From Pseudomonadales bacterium (lineage in GTDB: Bacteria; Pseudomonadota; Gammaproteobacteria; Pseudomonadales; Azotimanducaceae), in contig JAESSY010000081.1 in assembly GCA_016763855.1 (NCBI GenBank), forward strand, positions 1 to 45,520: DNA of 45,520 nucleotides. The letters run 5' to 3'. This document shows, one piece after another, positions 1-10,175 of this stretch. Each line of letters starts with the position of its first letter. The first letter of the stretch is position 1. The notes under the pieces were generated by a model that saw only the letters and a program-made list of their open reading frames with translations, ran no database searches and had not been told where the DNA came from. The position numbers and the translations under genes were made by a program.

Positions 1-3
1 CTA

Positions 4-90
4 TGGTACCGAGGGCCGGAATCGAACCGGCACTCCCGTAAAGGAACCGGATTTTGAATCCGGCGCGTCTACCAGTTCCGCCACCCCGGC
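4..90 (-). tRNA. tRNA-Leu (anticodon CAA)
   Basis: Read on the minus strand, the 87-nt sequence starts GCCGGGG and ends CCTCGGTACCA. The acceptor stem pairs with two G-U wobbles, and the 3' CCA is encoded. The anticodon loop TTCAAAA gives anticodon CAA, which reads UUG leucine codons. The T-loop GGTTCGATTCC and the long variable arm expected of a class II (Leu) tRNA are present. A promoter lies immediately upstream. Confidence 0.97.
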
Positions 91-104
91 ACAGAAGAGG
101 TGCG

Positions 105-133
105 ATTATATAGAGTTCCACCAAGTAGGTGAA
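105..133 (-). promoter_or_regulatory. Sigma70-type promoter of tRNA-Leu
   Basis: On the minus strand a -35 box TTCACC (128-133) and a consensus -10 box TATAAT (105-110) are separated by 17 bp. Transcription would start about 7-8 nt before the mature tRNA 5' end, with a GC-rich discriminator (CGCACC), as is usual for stable RNA promoters. Confidence 0.7.
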
Positions 134-238
134 TAGCTAATGCCACAATCCTTGAATAAAATCCCGCACCAAAATAACGCAAAATCTCTTCATGTAAGCA
201 ATCCCTTACAAATTAATGGCTTAATACCCACATTAGGC

Positions 239-266
239 TTGTTGGATTGCAACAATTTGCTAAAAT
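239..266 (+). promoter_or_regulatory. Possible promoter of the PilZ gene
   Basis: TTGTTG (239-244), a 16-bp spacer and TAAAAT (261-266) lie about 65 bp before the PilZ start. The -10 matches consensus at 5 of 6 positions and the -35 only at 3 of 6, so this is a weak prediction. Confidence 0.35.
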
Positions 267-330
267 TCGCGGTTATAGTGAAATGTAGCTGAGAGATTCG
301 TCACCCTGAACACACGTTACCCAAAATGGA

Positions 331-672
331 ATGACTAAACAGGCGTTATATATGCGATTAGATCGAATTGAAAGACAGGAAGAAGTATTGGTTGACGTGA
401 TTGATTGCGTAAATCAGCCTGATTTGGTTGATACGGCCCTTGCCTGTCGCACCCTCGATTTTTCAGAGGATGGCATTAAGATGGTCAGTGAGATGGATCT
501 GCCTGTGAATACCTTGCTTGGGCTTCGTCTTGATCTTGAGACAAGCCTTTATCGCCTCCAGGCTCAGGTTCGCTGGTCCAATGACGAAGGCAACTTCCAT
601 GTTGGTTTGCGCTTAAATCAAGATAGCCCAGATATGAATGATTGGACGCGTATGTTCCAGTTAGAGTTCTGA
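331..672 (+). CDS. PilZ domain protein
   Basis: A 113-residue protein that is almost entirely one PilZ-like domain. The second c-di-GMP-binding motif (D/N)xSxxG is visible as DFSEDG at residues 43-48, followed by the beta-barrel strands ending in GNFHVGLRL. The N-terminal RxxxR motif is not clean: the arginines at 9, 12 and 15 are spaced RxxRxxR, so ligand binding is uncertain. There is no signal peptide or membrane segment, so it is probably cytosolic. An internal ATG at 352 is an alternative start. By family it may act as a c-di-GMP receptor or adaptor; no partner gene is adjacent. Confidence 0.75.
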   Translation: MTKQALYMRLDRIERQEEVLVDVIDCVNQPDLVDTALACRTLDFSEDGIKMVSEMDLPVNTLLGLRLDLETSLYRLQAQVRWSNDEGNFHVGLRLNQDSPDMNDWTRMFQLEF

Positions 673-710
673 TACACTTTCCTCACCCAAAATAGTCCGA
701 GTTTAATGCG

Positions 711-1748
711 ATGGAAGTCAGCGACTTCGAGTTCGAGTTGCCTGCGCATCTCATTGCTAAATATCCCACATCTGAACGCACCGCCAGTCGCTTAATGCAT
801 TTGGATACTAAGACGGGTGCGATTAGCCATTATCATTTTCGAGATATTGCCGGGTTGATTAACCCGGAAGACTTGTTGGTGTTTAATGATACTAGAGTGA
901 TACCGGCTCGTATGTTCGGCTCTAAACCTACCGGTGGCAAGGTTGAAATCTTGTTAGAGCGGGTGCTCGATGAGTACAATGCTCTGGTGCAAATCAGGAG
1001 TAGCAAAGCCTTAAAAACCGGCGCAGAAATTATTTTAGATAATACTGAAGCCGCAATGAACGAATGTCGTTTAATCGTTACCGGCAGGCAAGAACCCTTT
1101 TACTTATTGAAGTTCCCGGCGCCAGGCGTGCTCGAGATAGCCAATAAAATTGGGCATATGCCGCTACCGCCTTACATTGATCGAATCGATGAAACCGCAG
1201 ATCAAGAGCGTTATCAAACTGTCTTTGCTCGTCACGATGGCGCGGTTGCAGCTCCAACAGCGGGTTTGCATTTTGATGATAACTTAATCAACAAAATTGA
1301 GGGGCAGGGTACAAAAAGCACACGCTTAACCCTTCATGTCGGTGCAGGCACTTTCCAGCCTGTCAGGGTGAAGCATCTTGAAGACCATCACATGCATACC
1401 GAACAACTTCACTTAAATGAAGCAGTCTGTCAGTCAGTGAATGATTGCCGCAAGCGATTGGGTCGCGTGATTGCTGTGGGTACAACCAGTGTAAGGTCGT
1501 TAGAAACTGCTTCCCAATCGGGTTCAATCGAACCCTTTTCAGGTGACACGAATATATTTATTTATCCGGGGTTTAAGTTCAAATCCGTAGATGCGCTTAT
1601 CACAAATTTCCATTTGTCCGGTTCTACTTTAATGATGTTGGTTAGTGCGTTTGCGGGTTCAGATAATATTAAGCGAGCCTATAAAGTCGCCATAGAAGAA
1701 GAGTATCGCTTCTTTAGTTACGGTGATTCTATGCTGATTACCAGATGA
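711..1748 (+). CDS. queA: tRNA preQ1(34) S-adenosylmethionine ribosyltransferase-isomerase QueA
   Basis: QueA transfers and isomerises the ribosyl part of S-adenosylmethionine onto preQ1-modified tRNA to give epoxyqueuosine, the penultimate queuosine step. The 345 residues are close to the usual length of about 350. Family signatures are visible: DFEFELPAHLIAKYP at the N-terminus, APTAGLHFD, HVGAGTFQPV, GTTSVRSLE and the C-terminal TNFHLSGSTLMMLV. It sits just before tgt, which catalyses the preceding base-exchange step, the classical queA-tgt pairing. The ATG start gives the conserved N-terminus. Confidence 0.97.
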   Translation: MEVSDFEFELPAHLIAKYPTSERTASRLMHLDTKTGAISHYHFRDIAGLINPEDLLVFNDTRVIPARMFGSKPTGGKVEILLERVLDEYNALVQIRSSKALKTGAEIILDNTEAAMNECRLIVTGRQEPFYLLKFPAPGVLEIANKIGHMPLPPYIDRIDETADQERYQTVFARHDGAVAAPTAGLHFDDNLINKIEGQGTKSTRLTLHVGAGTFQPVRVKHLEDHHMHTEQLHLNEAVCQSVNDCRKRLGRVIAVGTTSVRSLETASQSGSIEPFSGDTNIFIYPGFKFKSVDALITNFHLSGSTLMMLVSAFAGSDNIKRAYKVAIEEEYRFFSYGDSMLITR

Positions 1749-1767
1749 TTAATAAGCCGGTAACCGC

Positions 1768-1773
1768 TATAAT
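1768..1773 (+). promoter_or_regulatory. Possible -10 box before tgt
   Basis: A consensus TATAAT lies about 80 bp before tgt, but no good -35 box is seen 16-18 bp upstream. It may drive tgt separately from queA. Confidence 0.3.
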
Positions 1774-1807
1774 CCGCGACCGAAATTCGTCATTCAACGC
1801 TTCAATC

Positions 1808-2962
<1,155 letters not shown>

Positions 2963-3087
2963 GCCTTAAGCTAAGCGATAAACCGTTTGCCTTAATACCC
3001 GCGATTCGGGAGAATACGCCGGTTCTGACGATCCTAGTAAATAGCATTAGAACTGATATTTAGAAAACGGAATAGAGAGCACATATT

Positions 3088-3426
3088 ATGTTAACTGATT
3101 TTTTTATCCCTGCCGCCATGGCAGCTGAAGGCCCTCTGGGTGGCTCATCATTTTTTGGCCCGGATCTATTTATAATCCTCGCCTTTGGTCTGGTGTTTTA
3201 TTTCATCATCTGGCGGCCGCAAAGTAAGCGTGCCAAAGAGCATCGAAATTTGGTCGGCTCTATCGATAAGGGTGATGAGATCGTGACCAATGGGGGGTTG
3301 ATTGGCAAGGTCGTGCGTGTTGAAGAGCAGTTTCTGGTGATTGAGGTGGCTAAGGGTGTTGAGCTGAAACTTCAACGACACGCAGTTTCTGCAGCGCTGC
3401 CGAAGGGCACGATCAAAAATATTTAA
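3088..3426 (+). CDS. yajC: Preprotein translocase subunit YajC
   Basis: A small inner-membrane accessory of the SecDF complex. The 112 residues show one membrane helix (about 27-43, DLFIILAFGLVFYFIIW) followed by the family signature RPQSKRAKEH and a cytoplasmic beta domain (GDEIVTNGGLIGKV). It is first in the yajC-secD-secF cluster. SecDF-YajC helps late translocation and release of exported proteins. Confidence 0.95.
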   Translation: MLTDFFIPAAMAAEGPLGGSSFFGPDLFIILAFGLVFYFIIWRPQSKRAKEHRNLVGSIDKGDEIVTNGGLIGKVVRVEEQFLVIEVAKGVELKLQRHAVSAALPKGTIKNI

Positions 3427-3511
3427 GTCTCATTGTTTACCGATTTAACTGACTTAACTAGCTGACATAAATGACTTATTTGAATGAAAGAATATCTGAA
3501 CAGGCAATGTC

Positions 3512-5362
3512 GTGATTAACAAATATCCCTTGTGGAAAAACCTGATTGTCCTAGGTGCCTTTGTACTTGGTATCATCTATGCGCTCCCTAATATTTATCC
3601 CCCTGATTTTGCGGTCCAGGTTTCCTCCGCCACCAGTGGCCAAATCATTGATAATAGTACATTGACCCATGCGAAGGATGCGCTGGATAGTGCCAATATT
3701 AGTTATTTTCGGCCCGAGCTAGATAAGACACACTTGTTGATCCGTTTTAATGATGCGGCTTCTCAACGTCAGGCAAAAGGGATTATTGAAAGAACCCTCT
3801 TTGATGCTCCGGGGGATTATGTTGTTGCCTTAAACTCTGCTCCTGCGACGCCGGAATGGTTAGTGAGTATGGGAGCAAAGCCGATGAAGTACGGTCTTGA
3901 TCTCAGAGGCGGTGTGCACTTTCTGATGGAAGTCGATACCGAAGCTGTCATCAACGATAGGCTCGAAAACCTTGAGACTGATATCAAACGAAAATTACGA
4001 AGCGAGAAGCTTCGTTATAAGCAGGTTGAGTCTACGGGAAAGGGCGTACTCAATATCTCTTTCACAACAGAAGATGTGCGTGATCAAGCCCATTCATTAT
4101 TAGAATCACAATACGATGAATTTGTATTTTCTACTGGCGAATTACCATTCCCTTATATATCTCTAAGAATCACCACCGCTGCTGTTAAAGCAATGGAAGA
4201 TTTTGCCATTTCTCAAAACGTACAAACCATTAGAAACCGGGTAAATGAGCTCGGTGTAAGTGAGCCTTTAGTGCAACGATTAGGTCGCAATCGCATTGTC
4301 GTGGATTTACCTGGTGTTCAGGATACGGCTGAAGCCAAAAGAATTTTGGGTAAAGTTGCAACCTTAGAGTTTCGGTTAGAAGCGAAACCCAATGCCCCTC
4401 GTTCTACCACCGTCACTTATCCTTATGAAGGTAGAGCTGCACAATTAGAGCGCAATATTGTTTTGCGAGGTGATCGAGTGGTAGATGCCCAAGTTGGTTT
4501 CGATCCAGATTCCGGTTTACCTCAGGTGAATATTACCCTCGATAGTGAAGGCGGAAATCTAATGCACCGGTCAACTAGAAATAATGTTGGGCGAAGACTC
4601 GGTGTACTTTTTATCGAAACTAAAACCAAAGACAAATACACCATGGTGAATGGTGAAGAGATAAAAGAAACTGTGCCTTATGTCGTGCGCCGCGTCATTA
4701 GCCTTGCCACTGTACAATCTGCTTTGGGTGTTAAATTTCGTATCACCGGTTTACAAGCGGGCGAGGCACGAGAGCTAGCACTGCTGCTTAGAGCAGGCGC
4801 GTTGGCGGCAGATATGTACATTGTTGAAGAACGTACTGTCGGCGCCAGTATGGGTAAAGAAAATGTTGAACTCGGTGCACGTTCCGTTGCAGTTGGATTG
4901 GCTTTAGTGCTCTTATTTATGCTCGCCTATTATAGGGTCTTTGGCCTTGCAGCCAATCTAGCTTTGGCGGGTAACCTCGTTCTGTTGGTAGCTGTGATGT
5001 CGAGCATAGGTGCGACACTAACCCTGCCTGGTATAGCGGGTATTGTGTTAACGGTCGGTATGGCGGTTGATGCCAACGTATTGATTTTCTCGCGTATAAG
5101 AGAAGAATTGAAGAATGGTTTGTCTCCTCAGGCGGCGATTAGTGCAGGATATGATCGTGCCTTCACCACCATTCTCGATGCCAATCTAACAACCCTGATT
5201 GTCGCCCTCATCCTTTACAGTATCGGTACTGGGCCAGTGAAGGGTTTTGCTGTGACACTTTCCATCGGTATTCTCACTTCTATGTTCACTGCCATTATGG
5301 GTAGTCGCGCCATCATTAATTTGATGTACGGCGGTCGTAATATTAAGAAATTGGCGATTTAA
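3512..5362 (+). CDS. secD: Protein translocase subunit SecD
   Basis: SecD is the larger half of the proton-driven SecDF motor. The 616 residues match the gammaproteobacterial form. There is an N-terminal membrane helix (about residues 10-27), the marker YGLDLRGGVHFLMEVD that opens the periplasmic region, and a C-terminal RND-type membrane domain containing the VGMAVDANVLIFSRIREEL motif with the conserved aspartate of the proton path. The start is GTG at 3512. SecF begins 2 nt after the stop, so the two are translationally coupled. Confidence 0.97.
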   Translation: MINKYPLWKNLIVLGAFVLGIIYALPNIYPPDFAVQVSSATSGQIIDNSTLTHAKDALDSANISYFRPELDKTHLLIRFNDAASQRQAKGIIERTLFDAPGDYVVALNSAPATPEWLVSMGAKPMKYGLDLRGGVHFLMEVDTEAVINDRLENLETDIKRKLRSEKLRYKQVESTGKGVLNISFTTEDVRDQAHSLLESQYDEFVFSTGELPFPYISLRITTAAVKAMEDFAISQNVQTIRNRVNELGVSEPLVQRLGRNRIVVDLPGVQDTAEAKRILGKVATLEFRLEAKPNAPRSTTVTYPYEGRAAQLERNIVLRGDRVVDAQVGFDPDSGLPQVNITLDSEGGNLMHRSTRNNVGRRLGVLFIETKTKDKYTMVNGEEIKETVPYVVRRVISLATVQSALGVKFRITGLQAGEARELALLLRAGALAADMYIVEERTVGASMGKENVELGARSVAVGLALVLLFMLAYYRVFGLAANLALAGNLVLLVAVMSSIGATLTLPGIAGIVLTVGMAVDANVLIFSRIREELKNGLSPQAAISAGYDRAFTTILDANLTTLIVALILYSIGTGPVKGFAVTLSIGILTSMFTAIMGSRAIINLMYGGRNIKKLAI

Positions 5363-5364
5363 TC

Positions 5365-6306
5365 ATGAAAGAAATTAATATAGATTTTATGGGCTACCGC
5401 AAGATAGCCGCTGTTTTATCCGTGATCCTTGTTATTTCTTCTGCGGTATCTTTAGGCGTTAATAAGCTTAATTGGGGTTTGGATTTTACCGGCGGCAGTC
5501 TTGTAGAAGTGGTTTATGATGATGTGGTTTATGATGAGGTGATTCGTGGTCAGCTAGATGATGCGGGTTACACAGGTCACATTGTTCAGTACTTTGGCTC
5601 TGACAGAGATATCCTGGTGAGGATACCGCCCCAAAAAGATTTGTCAGATAAAGAAAATGCCCGCCTCGGAGACGAGATTGTTAAAACACTGAAGTCAGCT
5701 TCTACCGCTGGTGTTGAACTGCGACGGTCTGAATTTGTTGGCCCTGCAGTAGGAGAAGAGCTTACCAATCAAGGTGGTCTGGGTCTGTTGGCAGCACTCG
5801 CCATGGTGATGCTTTATATTGCCTTTCGATTCCAAGTGAAATTTGCTGTTGGTGCGGTTGTGGCTTTGCTCCATGATGTCGTGATTACTCTCGGTATATT
5901 CTCGCTTGTCGGTTGGAACTTTGATCTAACTGTCGTTGCAGCCTTGCTAGCGGTAATTGGCTATTCTCTTAATGACACTATTGTTGTTAGTGACCGGATA
6001 CGTGAGAATTTTCGAAAGATTCGGCGCAGCAACTCGACTGAGATTATCAATTCTTCATTGAATCAAACCCTGGGACGCACCCTCGTGACATCTTTCACAA
6101 CCTTGTTAGTGTTAGTCTCGCTATTGGTATTAGGTGGTGAGTTAATCCGTGGTTTTGCTATTGGATTAATTATCGGTGTCTTTGTGGGAACCTATTCGTC
6201 TATCTATATCGCAGCTAATGTTTTGTTAGCGCTTGGGATTTCAAAAGAAGATCTTGCGATTCCCATTAAGGAAGGCGTGGACGATCCTGATGTATTCGAG
6301 CGATAA
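5365..6306 (+). CDS. secF: Protein translocase subunit SecF
   Basis: Partner of SecD in the inner membrane. The 313 residues show the first membrane helix, then GLDFTGGSLVEVVYDD opening the periplasmic domain. The five-helix RND domain follows, with VIGYSLNDTIVVSDRIREN, a SecF hallmark. The family also shows the LVTSFTTLLVLVSLLVLGG segment. It is the last gene of the yajC-secD-secF operon and ends facing suhB on the opposite strand, 24 bp away; I see no clear intrinsic terminator there. Confidence 0.97.
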   Translation: MKEINIDFMGYRKIAAVLSVILVISSAVSLGVNKLNWGLDFTGGSLVEVVYDDVVYDEVIRGQLDDAGYTGHIVQYFGSDRDILVRIPPQKDLSDKENARLGDEIVKTLKSASTAGVELRRSEFVGPAVGEELTNQGGLGLLAALAMVMLYIAFRFQVKFAVGAVVALLHDVVITLGIFSLVGWNFDLTVVAALLAVIGYSLNDTIVVSDRIRENFRKIRRSNSTEIINSSLNQTLGRTLVTSFTTLLVLVSLLVLGGELIRGFAIGLIIGVFVGTYSSIYIAANVLLALGISKEDLAIPIKEGVDDPDVFER

Positions 6307-6330
6307 AAATAGATCTACTTTCTCTCTGAC

Positions 6331-7134
6331 TTACTGACCATAATGCTTCTTGATAGCAGGCGCGATAAATTTAAACACCTTCGGCGATGCTGCAATAATA
6401 TTGCCGGATTTAAGATGATTCGCGCTGCCATCAAAGTCCCCTAACAAACCGCCCGCTTCTTGCACCATCAATGCGCCGGCTGCCATATCCCAGATGTTTA
6501 ACTTTCTCATCCACATAGCATCGAGTCTACCCGCTGCCACATAAGCAAGATCTAAAGCCGCACTACCTGCCTGGCGCATAATGGCACCTTGGTCAAGCAA
6601 GTGTGAATAGACAGAACCCTGTTGATTAGATACTTCGCCGTTCTCACGTCCGCCGGTTGAAATCATTGCGCCATTCAGATCCTTTAAGGGTCTAACACGA
6701 ACACGTTTGTTATTGAGAGAACATCCTTTACCTCTACTCGCGACAAATTCTTCTAGACGTAGAGGGTCATGGATCACACCGTGCTCCAATCGGCCTTTAT
6801 GAATAACGGCGATAGAAATGCAAAAGTGAGGAATGTTGCGGATAAAATTGGCAGTGCCATCAATGGGATCGATGACCCAAAGAAAATCTGCTTGCTCATC
6901 TGTCGGAACATTCAGGGTTTCTGCCGTATTCTCTTCACCCAGAAAACTGTGCCCAGGGTAGGCAACTTTCAGTGATTCAATAATGATTTGTTCTGCTTCT
7001 TTATCGATATTGGTCACAAAATCATTTGGGCCTTTTTCTTCGATGCGGATGATGTCCGGACGATCAAAGGCGCGTGCGATATGTTTACCAGCGAGGCGGG
7101 CAGCTTTAAGAGCCATGTTTGCCATTGGTTGCAT
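6331..7134 (-). CDS. suhB: Inositol-1-monophosphatase family protein SuhB
   Basis: A Mg-dependent phosphatase of the inositol monophosphatase family; in enterics SuhB also acts in rRNA antitermination complexes. The 267 residues equal the E. coli length. Metal-binding motifs are complete: GEEN near residue 71, WVIDPIDGTANFIRN, and WDMAAGALMVQEAGG near the C-terminus. It is divergent from trmJ, the same neighbours as in E. coli. Cytosolic. Its role in ribosome biogenesis here is inferred from orthology only. Confidence 0.94.
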   Translation of the reverse strand: MQPMANMALKAARLAGKHIARAFDRPDIIRIEEKGPNDFVTNIDKEAEQIIIESLKVAYPGHSFLGEENTAETLNVPTDEQADFLWVIDPIDGTANFIRNIPHFCISIAVIHKGRLEHGVIHDPLRLEEFVASRGKGCSLNNKRVRVRPLKDLNGAMISTGGRENGEVSNQQGSVYSHLLDQGAIMRQAGSAALDLAYVAAGRLDAMWMRKLNIWDMAAGALMVQEAGGLLGDFDGSANHLKSGNIIAASPKVFKFIAPAIKKHYGQ

Positions 7135-7226
7135 AAATATTTTCCGACTAAATAAAGGTAAAGAGCAAAGTAAAGAGCAAGGAGCAACTGCTCCGGCGGC
7201 GCATTCTAGCAGCTTTCCGCCTCATT

Positions 7227-7263
7227 ATTATAGATTCCTTTGCTAAGATCAGCCCCACTGATC
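7227..7263 (-). promoter_or_regulatory. Possible suhB promoter with adjacent palindrome
   Basis: On the minus strand a consensus TATAAT (7227-7232) lies about 95 bp before suhB. Just upstream, in the -35 zone, is the perfect inverted repeat GATCAG-CCCCA-CTGATC (7247-7263), with no good -35 hexamer. This could be an operator, but the call rests on pattern alone. Confidence 0.3.
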
Positions 7264-7427
7264 AAACAAAACTGGGGGTCTATCCAATAGCATGTAAACG
7301 TAGGATGAAAATTCTCCCCCTATTCAGTGTAGAATTCCCCTTTTGTTGTTATGGCTAGTATTGCTATTTAATGTACTAACCTATTTCTCTATCCATTCTT
7401 TGCCGAAAAAAGTTTACTGAATAAACC

Positions 7428-8216
7428 ATGTCTGAAACTGAACAGAACCAAGTAGAAAGCAATTTATTTCCCCGTGTGCGTATTGTTTTGGTGGAAACGA
7501 CCCATCCCGGCAATATCGGTGCTACCGCTCGGGCCATGAAAAATATGGGTTTGTACAAATTAGTCTTAGTAAGCCCCCATCTCTTTCCGAGCGAAAAGGC
7601 GATATGGCGTTCCGCGAGTGCTGCGGATGTGGTTGAAGGCGCGCAAGTGGTCAGTTCTCTTGAGGAGGCACTTGAAGGTTGTCAATTGGTTATCGGCACT
7701 TCTGCCCGTGAGCGCCGAATCCCCTGGCCAATGCTCGAGCCTAAATCCTGTGGAGAAAAGGTATTCAAAACCCAAGCGGCGGGAAAAGAAGTTGCCATTG
7801 TCTTCGGCCGAGAAGCGCATGGATTAAAAAATGAAGAGCTTCAGATGTGTCATTTCCACGTCAATATCCCCACGGGCAAGGCCTATAGTTCTTTGAATCT
7901 GGGCATGGCGGTGCAAGTACTAACTTACGAGATCCTTCAAGCTTCTATTGCTGCGACAGATCAATCAGATCAGGCTAGTCAAGAGGACGATGCTTGGGAT
8001 ATGGACTATGCCACCAGTGATGCTCTTGAACATTTCTTTGTTCATCTTGAAAGCACCCTCGTAGAAACCGGCTTCCATGATCCTGAAAATCCCCGCCAAC
8101 TGATGACACGTCTGCGGCGCATGTTCAACAGGATACGTATGGATGAAATGGAGGTTAATATCCTGCGAGGATTTCTGACATCGATTAATCACTTAAAGGC
8201 AAAAAAGCCGGAATAA
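7428..8216 (+). CDS. trmJ: tRNA (cytidine/uridine-32-2'-O)-methyltransferase TrmJ
   Basis: A SPOUT-class methyltransferase that 2'-O-methylates position 32 of several tRNAs. Of the 262 residues the first 170 or so hold the fold. The motifs are VETTHPGNIGATARAMKNMG (motif 1), IVFGREAHGLKNEEL (motif 2) and YSSLNLGMAVQVLTYE (motif 3, the knotted SAM site). A C-terminal helical extension ends RRMFNRIRMDEMEVNILRGFL. It lies between suhB and iscR, as in E. coli, where it was once called yfhQ. Confidence 0.95.
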   Translation: MSETEQNQVESNLFPRVRIVLVETTHPGNIGATARAMKNMGLYKLVLVSPHLFPSEKAIWRSASAADVVEGAQVVSSLEEALEGCQLVIGTSARERRIPWPMLEPKSCGEKVFKTQAAGKEVAIVFGREAHGLKNEELQMCHFHVNIPTGKAYSSLNLGMAVQVLTYEILQASIAATDQSDQASQEDDAWDMDYATSDALEHFFVHLESTLVETGFHDPENPRQLMTRLRRMFNRIRMDEMEVNILRGFLTSINHLKAKKPE

Positions 8217-8270
8217 CATTCATTCCAAATAGCCTGCCTATTTATGTGAATTATCGCTTTCATTTCCTCT

Positions 8271-8295
8271 TTACTTGACTAAAATGGTTGGTTAT
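8271..8295 (+). promoter_or_regulatory. IscR-box-like site A (upstream, degenerate)
   Basis: This 25-bp stretch fits the type 1 IscR motif (ATAsyyGACTrwwwyAGTCrrsTAT, from established knowledge). The left half ACTTGACT and the AAAAT centre match well. The right half has GGTT in place of AGTC. It directly abuts site B, giving an exact 25-bp repeat period. Confidence 0.6.
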
Positions 8296-8320
8296 ATATT
8301 TGACTGTTTTAGTCGGGTAT
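8296..8320 (+). promoter_or_regulatory. IscR-box site B overlapping the isc promoter
   Basis: The 25 bp agree with the type 1 IscR consensus at all constrained positions but one: ATA, then GACT at 8302-8305, a GTTTT centre, AGTC at 8311-8314 and GGGTAT at the end. It covers the proposed -35 box. Bound [2Fe-2S]-IscR would therefore block RNA polymerase, the autorepression known from E. coli. Confidence 0.8.
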
Positions 8321-8328
8321 TGCATACT
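8300..8328 (+). promoter_or_regulatory. Promoter of the isc operon
   Basis: TTGACT (8300-8305), 17 bp, CATACT (8323-8328). The -35 matches at 5 of 6 positions and the -10 at 4 of 6. A start near 8335 would give an iscR leader of about 90 nt. The overlap with IscR-box B supports this assignment. Confidence 0.65.
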
Positions 8329-8424
8329 CCGCAACCCCGCGAAAAAGCTGGCCTTTCATCTCCTATAAAATGGAATGGAAGTAGAAAGGTAAGGGTAAAC
8401 GGGGATAAAAAAGGATTAAAACTC

Positions 8425-8904
8425 ATGAGATTAACTGCTAAAGGTCGATATGCCGTGACGGCCATGCTCGATCTGGCTGTGCATGATGACCAAGGCCCAA
8501 TCAGCTTGGCCGATATATCAGAAAGACAAGGGATATCCCTTTCGTATTTAGAACAATTGTTTGCGAAATTAAGACGTAAAGAGTTGGTCAAAAGTGTTCG
8601 AGGCCCGGGTGGCGGCTATCAACTAAGCCGCAGTGCCAAAGATATTCACATTGCCGAGATAGTAGATTCAGTTGATGAAAATGTCGACGCAACAAAATGT
8701 AATGGACGAGCAAATTGCCAACAAGGTGAGACTTGTCTAACCCATGAACTGTGGTCAGATTTAAGTGATCAGATTCACAACTTTCTCAGCAGTATCAATC
8801 TTGCTGGGTTAATCGAAAAAAGAAATGTACAAGAAATTGCAGCACGTCAGGAAGCCAAGAGAGCCGACGTTCTCCGACTGCCATCACAGGAATTACACGC
8901 ATGA
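8425..8904 (+). CDS. iscR: Fe-S cluster-sensing transcriptional regulator IscR
   Basis: An Rrf2-family DNA-binding protein that senses Fe-S supply and represses the isc operon. From ATG 8425 it is 159 residues, the family length, and starts [18 protein letters not shown]. The winged helix is followed by the cluster ligands Cys92, Cys98, Cys104 and His107, numbered as in E. coli. The open frame extends to 8275, but that extension would run through the operators and promoter, so I rejected it. Its stop overlaps the iscS start (ATGA). Confidence 0.97.
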   Translation: MRLTAKGRYAVTAMLDLAVHDDQGPISLADISERQGISLSYLEQLFAKLRRKELVKSVRGPGGGYQLSRSAKDIHIAEIVDSVDENVDATKCNGRANCQQGETCLTHELWSDLSDQIHNFLSSINLAGLIEKRNVQEIAARQEAKRADVLRLPSQELHA

Positions 8905-10115
8905 AATCCCCCATCTATTTTGACTATGCAGCAACCACGCCGGTAGATCCCCGTGTTGCACAGAAGACGAGCGAATGCTTATTAGCTGAAGGTAACTTTG
9001 GTAATCCCGCGAGCCGATCTCATAAGTTTGGCTGGGAAGCAGAAGAAGCTGTTGAAATCGCCCGTCGACAAGTAGCTGATCTTATCAATGCAGATCCAAG
9101 AGAAATTGTCTGGACATCTGGTGCGACAGAATCAGATAACCTCGCTATTAAGGGTATTGCGCATTTCTATCAAAAGAAAGGTAAGCACATCATTACGTCC
9201 AAGGTTGAGCACAAAGCTGTTTTGGATAGCTGTCGTCATCTAGAGCGTGAAGGATTTGAAGTAACTTATCTTGATCCTGGTAGCGATGGTTTGATTCAAC
9301 CCGAAATGGTGGCAGCGGCAATTCGTGAAGACACCATCCTTGTTTCCATCATGCATGTTAATAACGAAATCGGTGTGATTAATGATATCGCTGCCATTGG
9401 TGAAATCTGTCGTAGTAAGAAAGTATTTTTCCATGTCGATGCAGCCCAGAGCGCAGGTAAAATCGATATCGATCTAGGAGAATTAAAAGTGGACTTAATG
9501 TCTTTCTCCGCTCATAAGATCTATGGGCCGAAAGGTGTTGGCGTTCTTTATGTGAGACGTAAGCCAAGAGTGAGACTTGAAGCGCAAATGCACGGCGGTG
9601 GACATGAGCGCGGCATGCGTTCAGGCACATTGGCGACGCATCAATTGGTTGGCATGGGCGAAGCCTTTCGAATCGCTAAAGAAGAAATGCATGAAGAAGC
9701 TAAGCGAATTGCAGCATTACGCGAACGACTCTGGGATGGCTTAAAGGATATGGAAGAAGTCTTTATTAACGGCAGTGTCGAGCATAGGGTCGATGGCAAT
9801 CTCAATGTCAGTTTTAACTACGTAGAGGGCGAGTCTTTGATTATGTCTCTAAGCGAGCTGGCTATTTCTTCTGGTTCTGCCTGTACTTCTGCGAGTCTTG
9901 AGCCTTCCTATGTATTGCGCGCTTTGGGCTTGAATGATGAAATGGCGCACAGTTCTTTGCGACTCTCTATTGGGCGCTTCACCACGACAGAAAATATCGA
10001 CTATGCCATTCTAAAATTGCGTGGCGCAGTAGAAAAATTACGTGAACTCTCACCGCTTTGGGATATGTATAAAGATGGTGTGGATTTAAATAGTATTGAA
10101 TGGGCGGCACACTAA
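8901..10115 (+). CDS. iscS: Cysteine desulfurase IscS
   Basis: A PLP enzyme that turns cysteine into alanine and passes the persulfide to IscU and to tRNA thiolation enzymes. The 404 residues match E. coli closely. The PLP lysine Lys206 lies in [12 protein letters not shown], and the catalytic Cys328 in [14 protein letters not shown] on its mobile loop. It overlaps iscR by 4 nt, implying coupled translation. Cytosolic homodimer. Confidence 0.98.
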   Translation: MKSPIYFDYAATTPVDPRVAQKTSECLLAEGNFGNPASRSHKFGWEAEEAVEIARRQVADLINADPREIVWTSGATESDNLAIKGIAHFYQKKGKHIITSKVEHKAVLDSCRHLEREGFEVTYLDPGSDGLIQPEMVAAAIREDTILVSIMHVNNEIGVINDIAAIGEICRSKKVFFHVDAAQSAGKIDIDLGELKVDLMSFSAHKIYGPKGVGVLYVRRKPRVRLEAQMHGGGHERGMRSGTLATHQLVGMGEAFRIAKEEMHEEAKRIAALRERLWDGLKDMEEVFINGSVEHRVDGNLNVSFNYVEGESLIMSLSELAISSGSACTSASLEPSYVLRALGLNDEMAHSSLRLSIGRFTTTENIDYAILKLRGAVEKLRELSPLWDMYKDGVDLNSIEWAAH

Positions 10116-10175
10116 AGTAGTATAAAGCTGCAGTAAAAATTGTCAGTATCTTGGCAGTCTGCAAAGGAGTAAATC

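Noticed and set aside
8275-8424. Upstream extension of iscR
   Set aside because: It would be translated from the IscR operators and promoter, and it adds 50 residues not found in the family.
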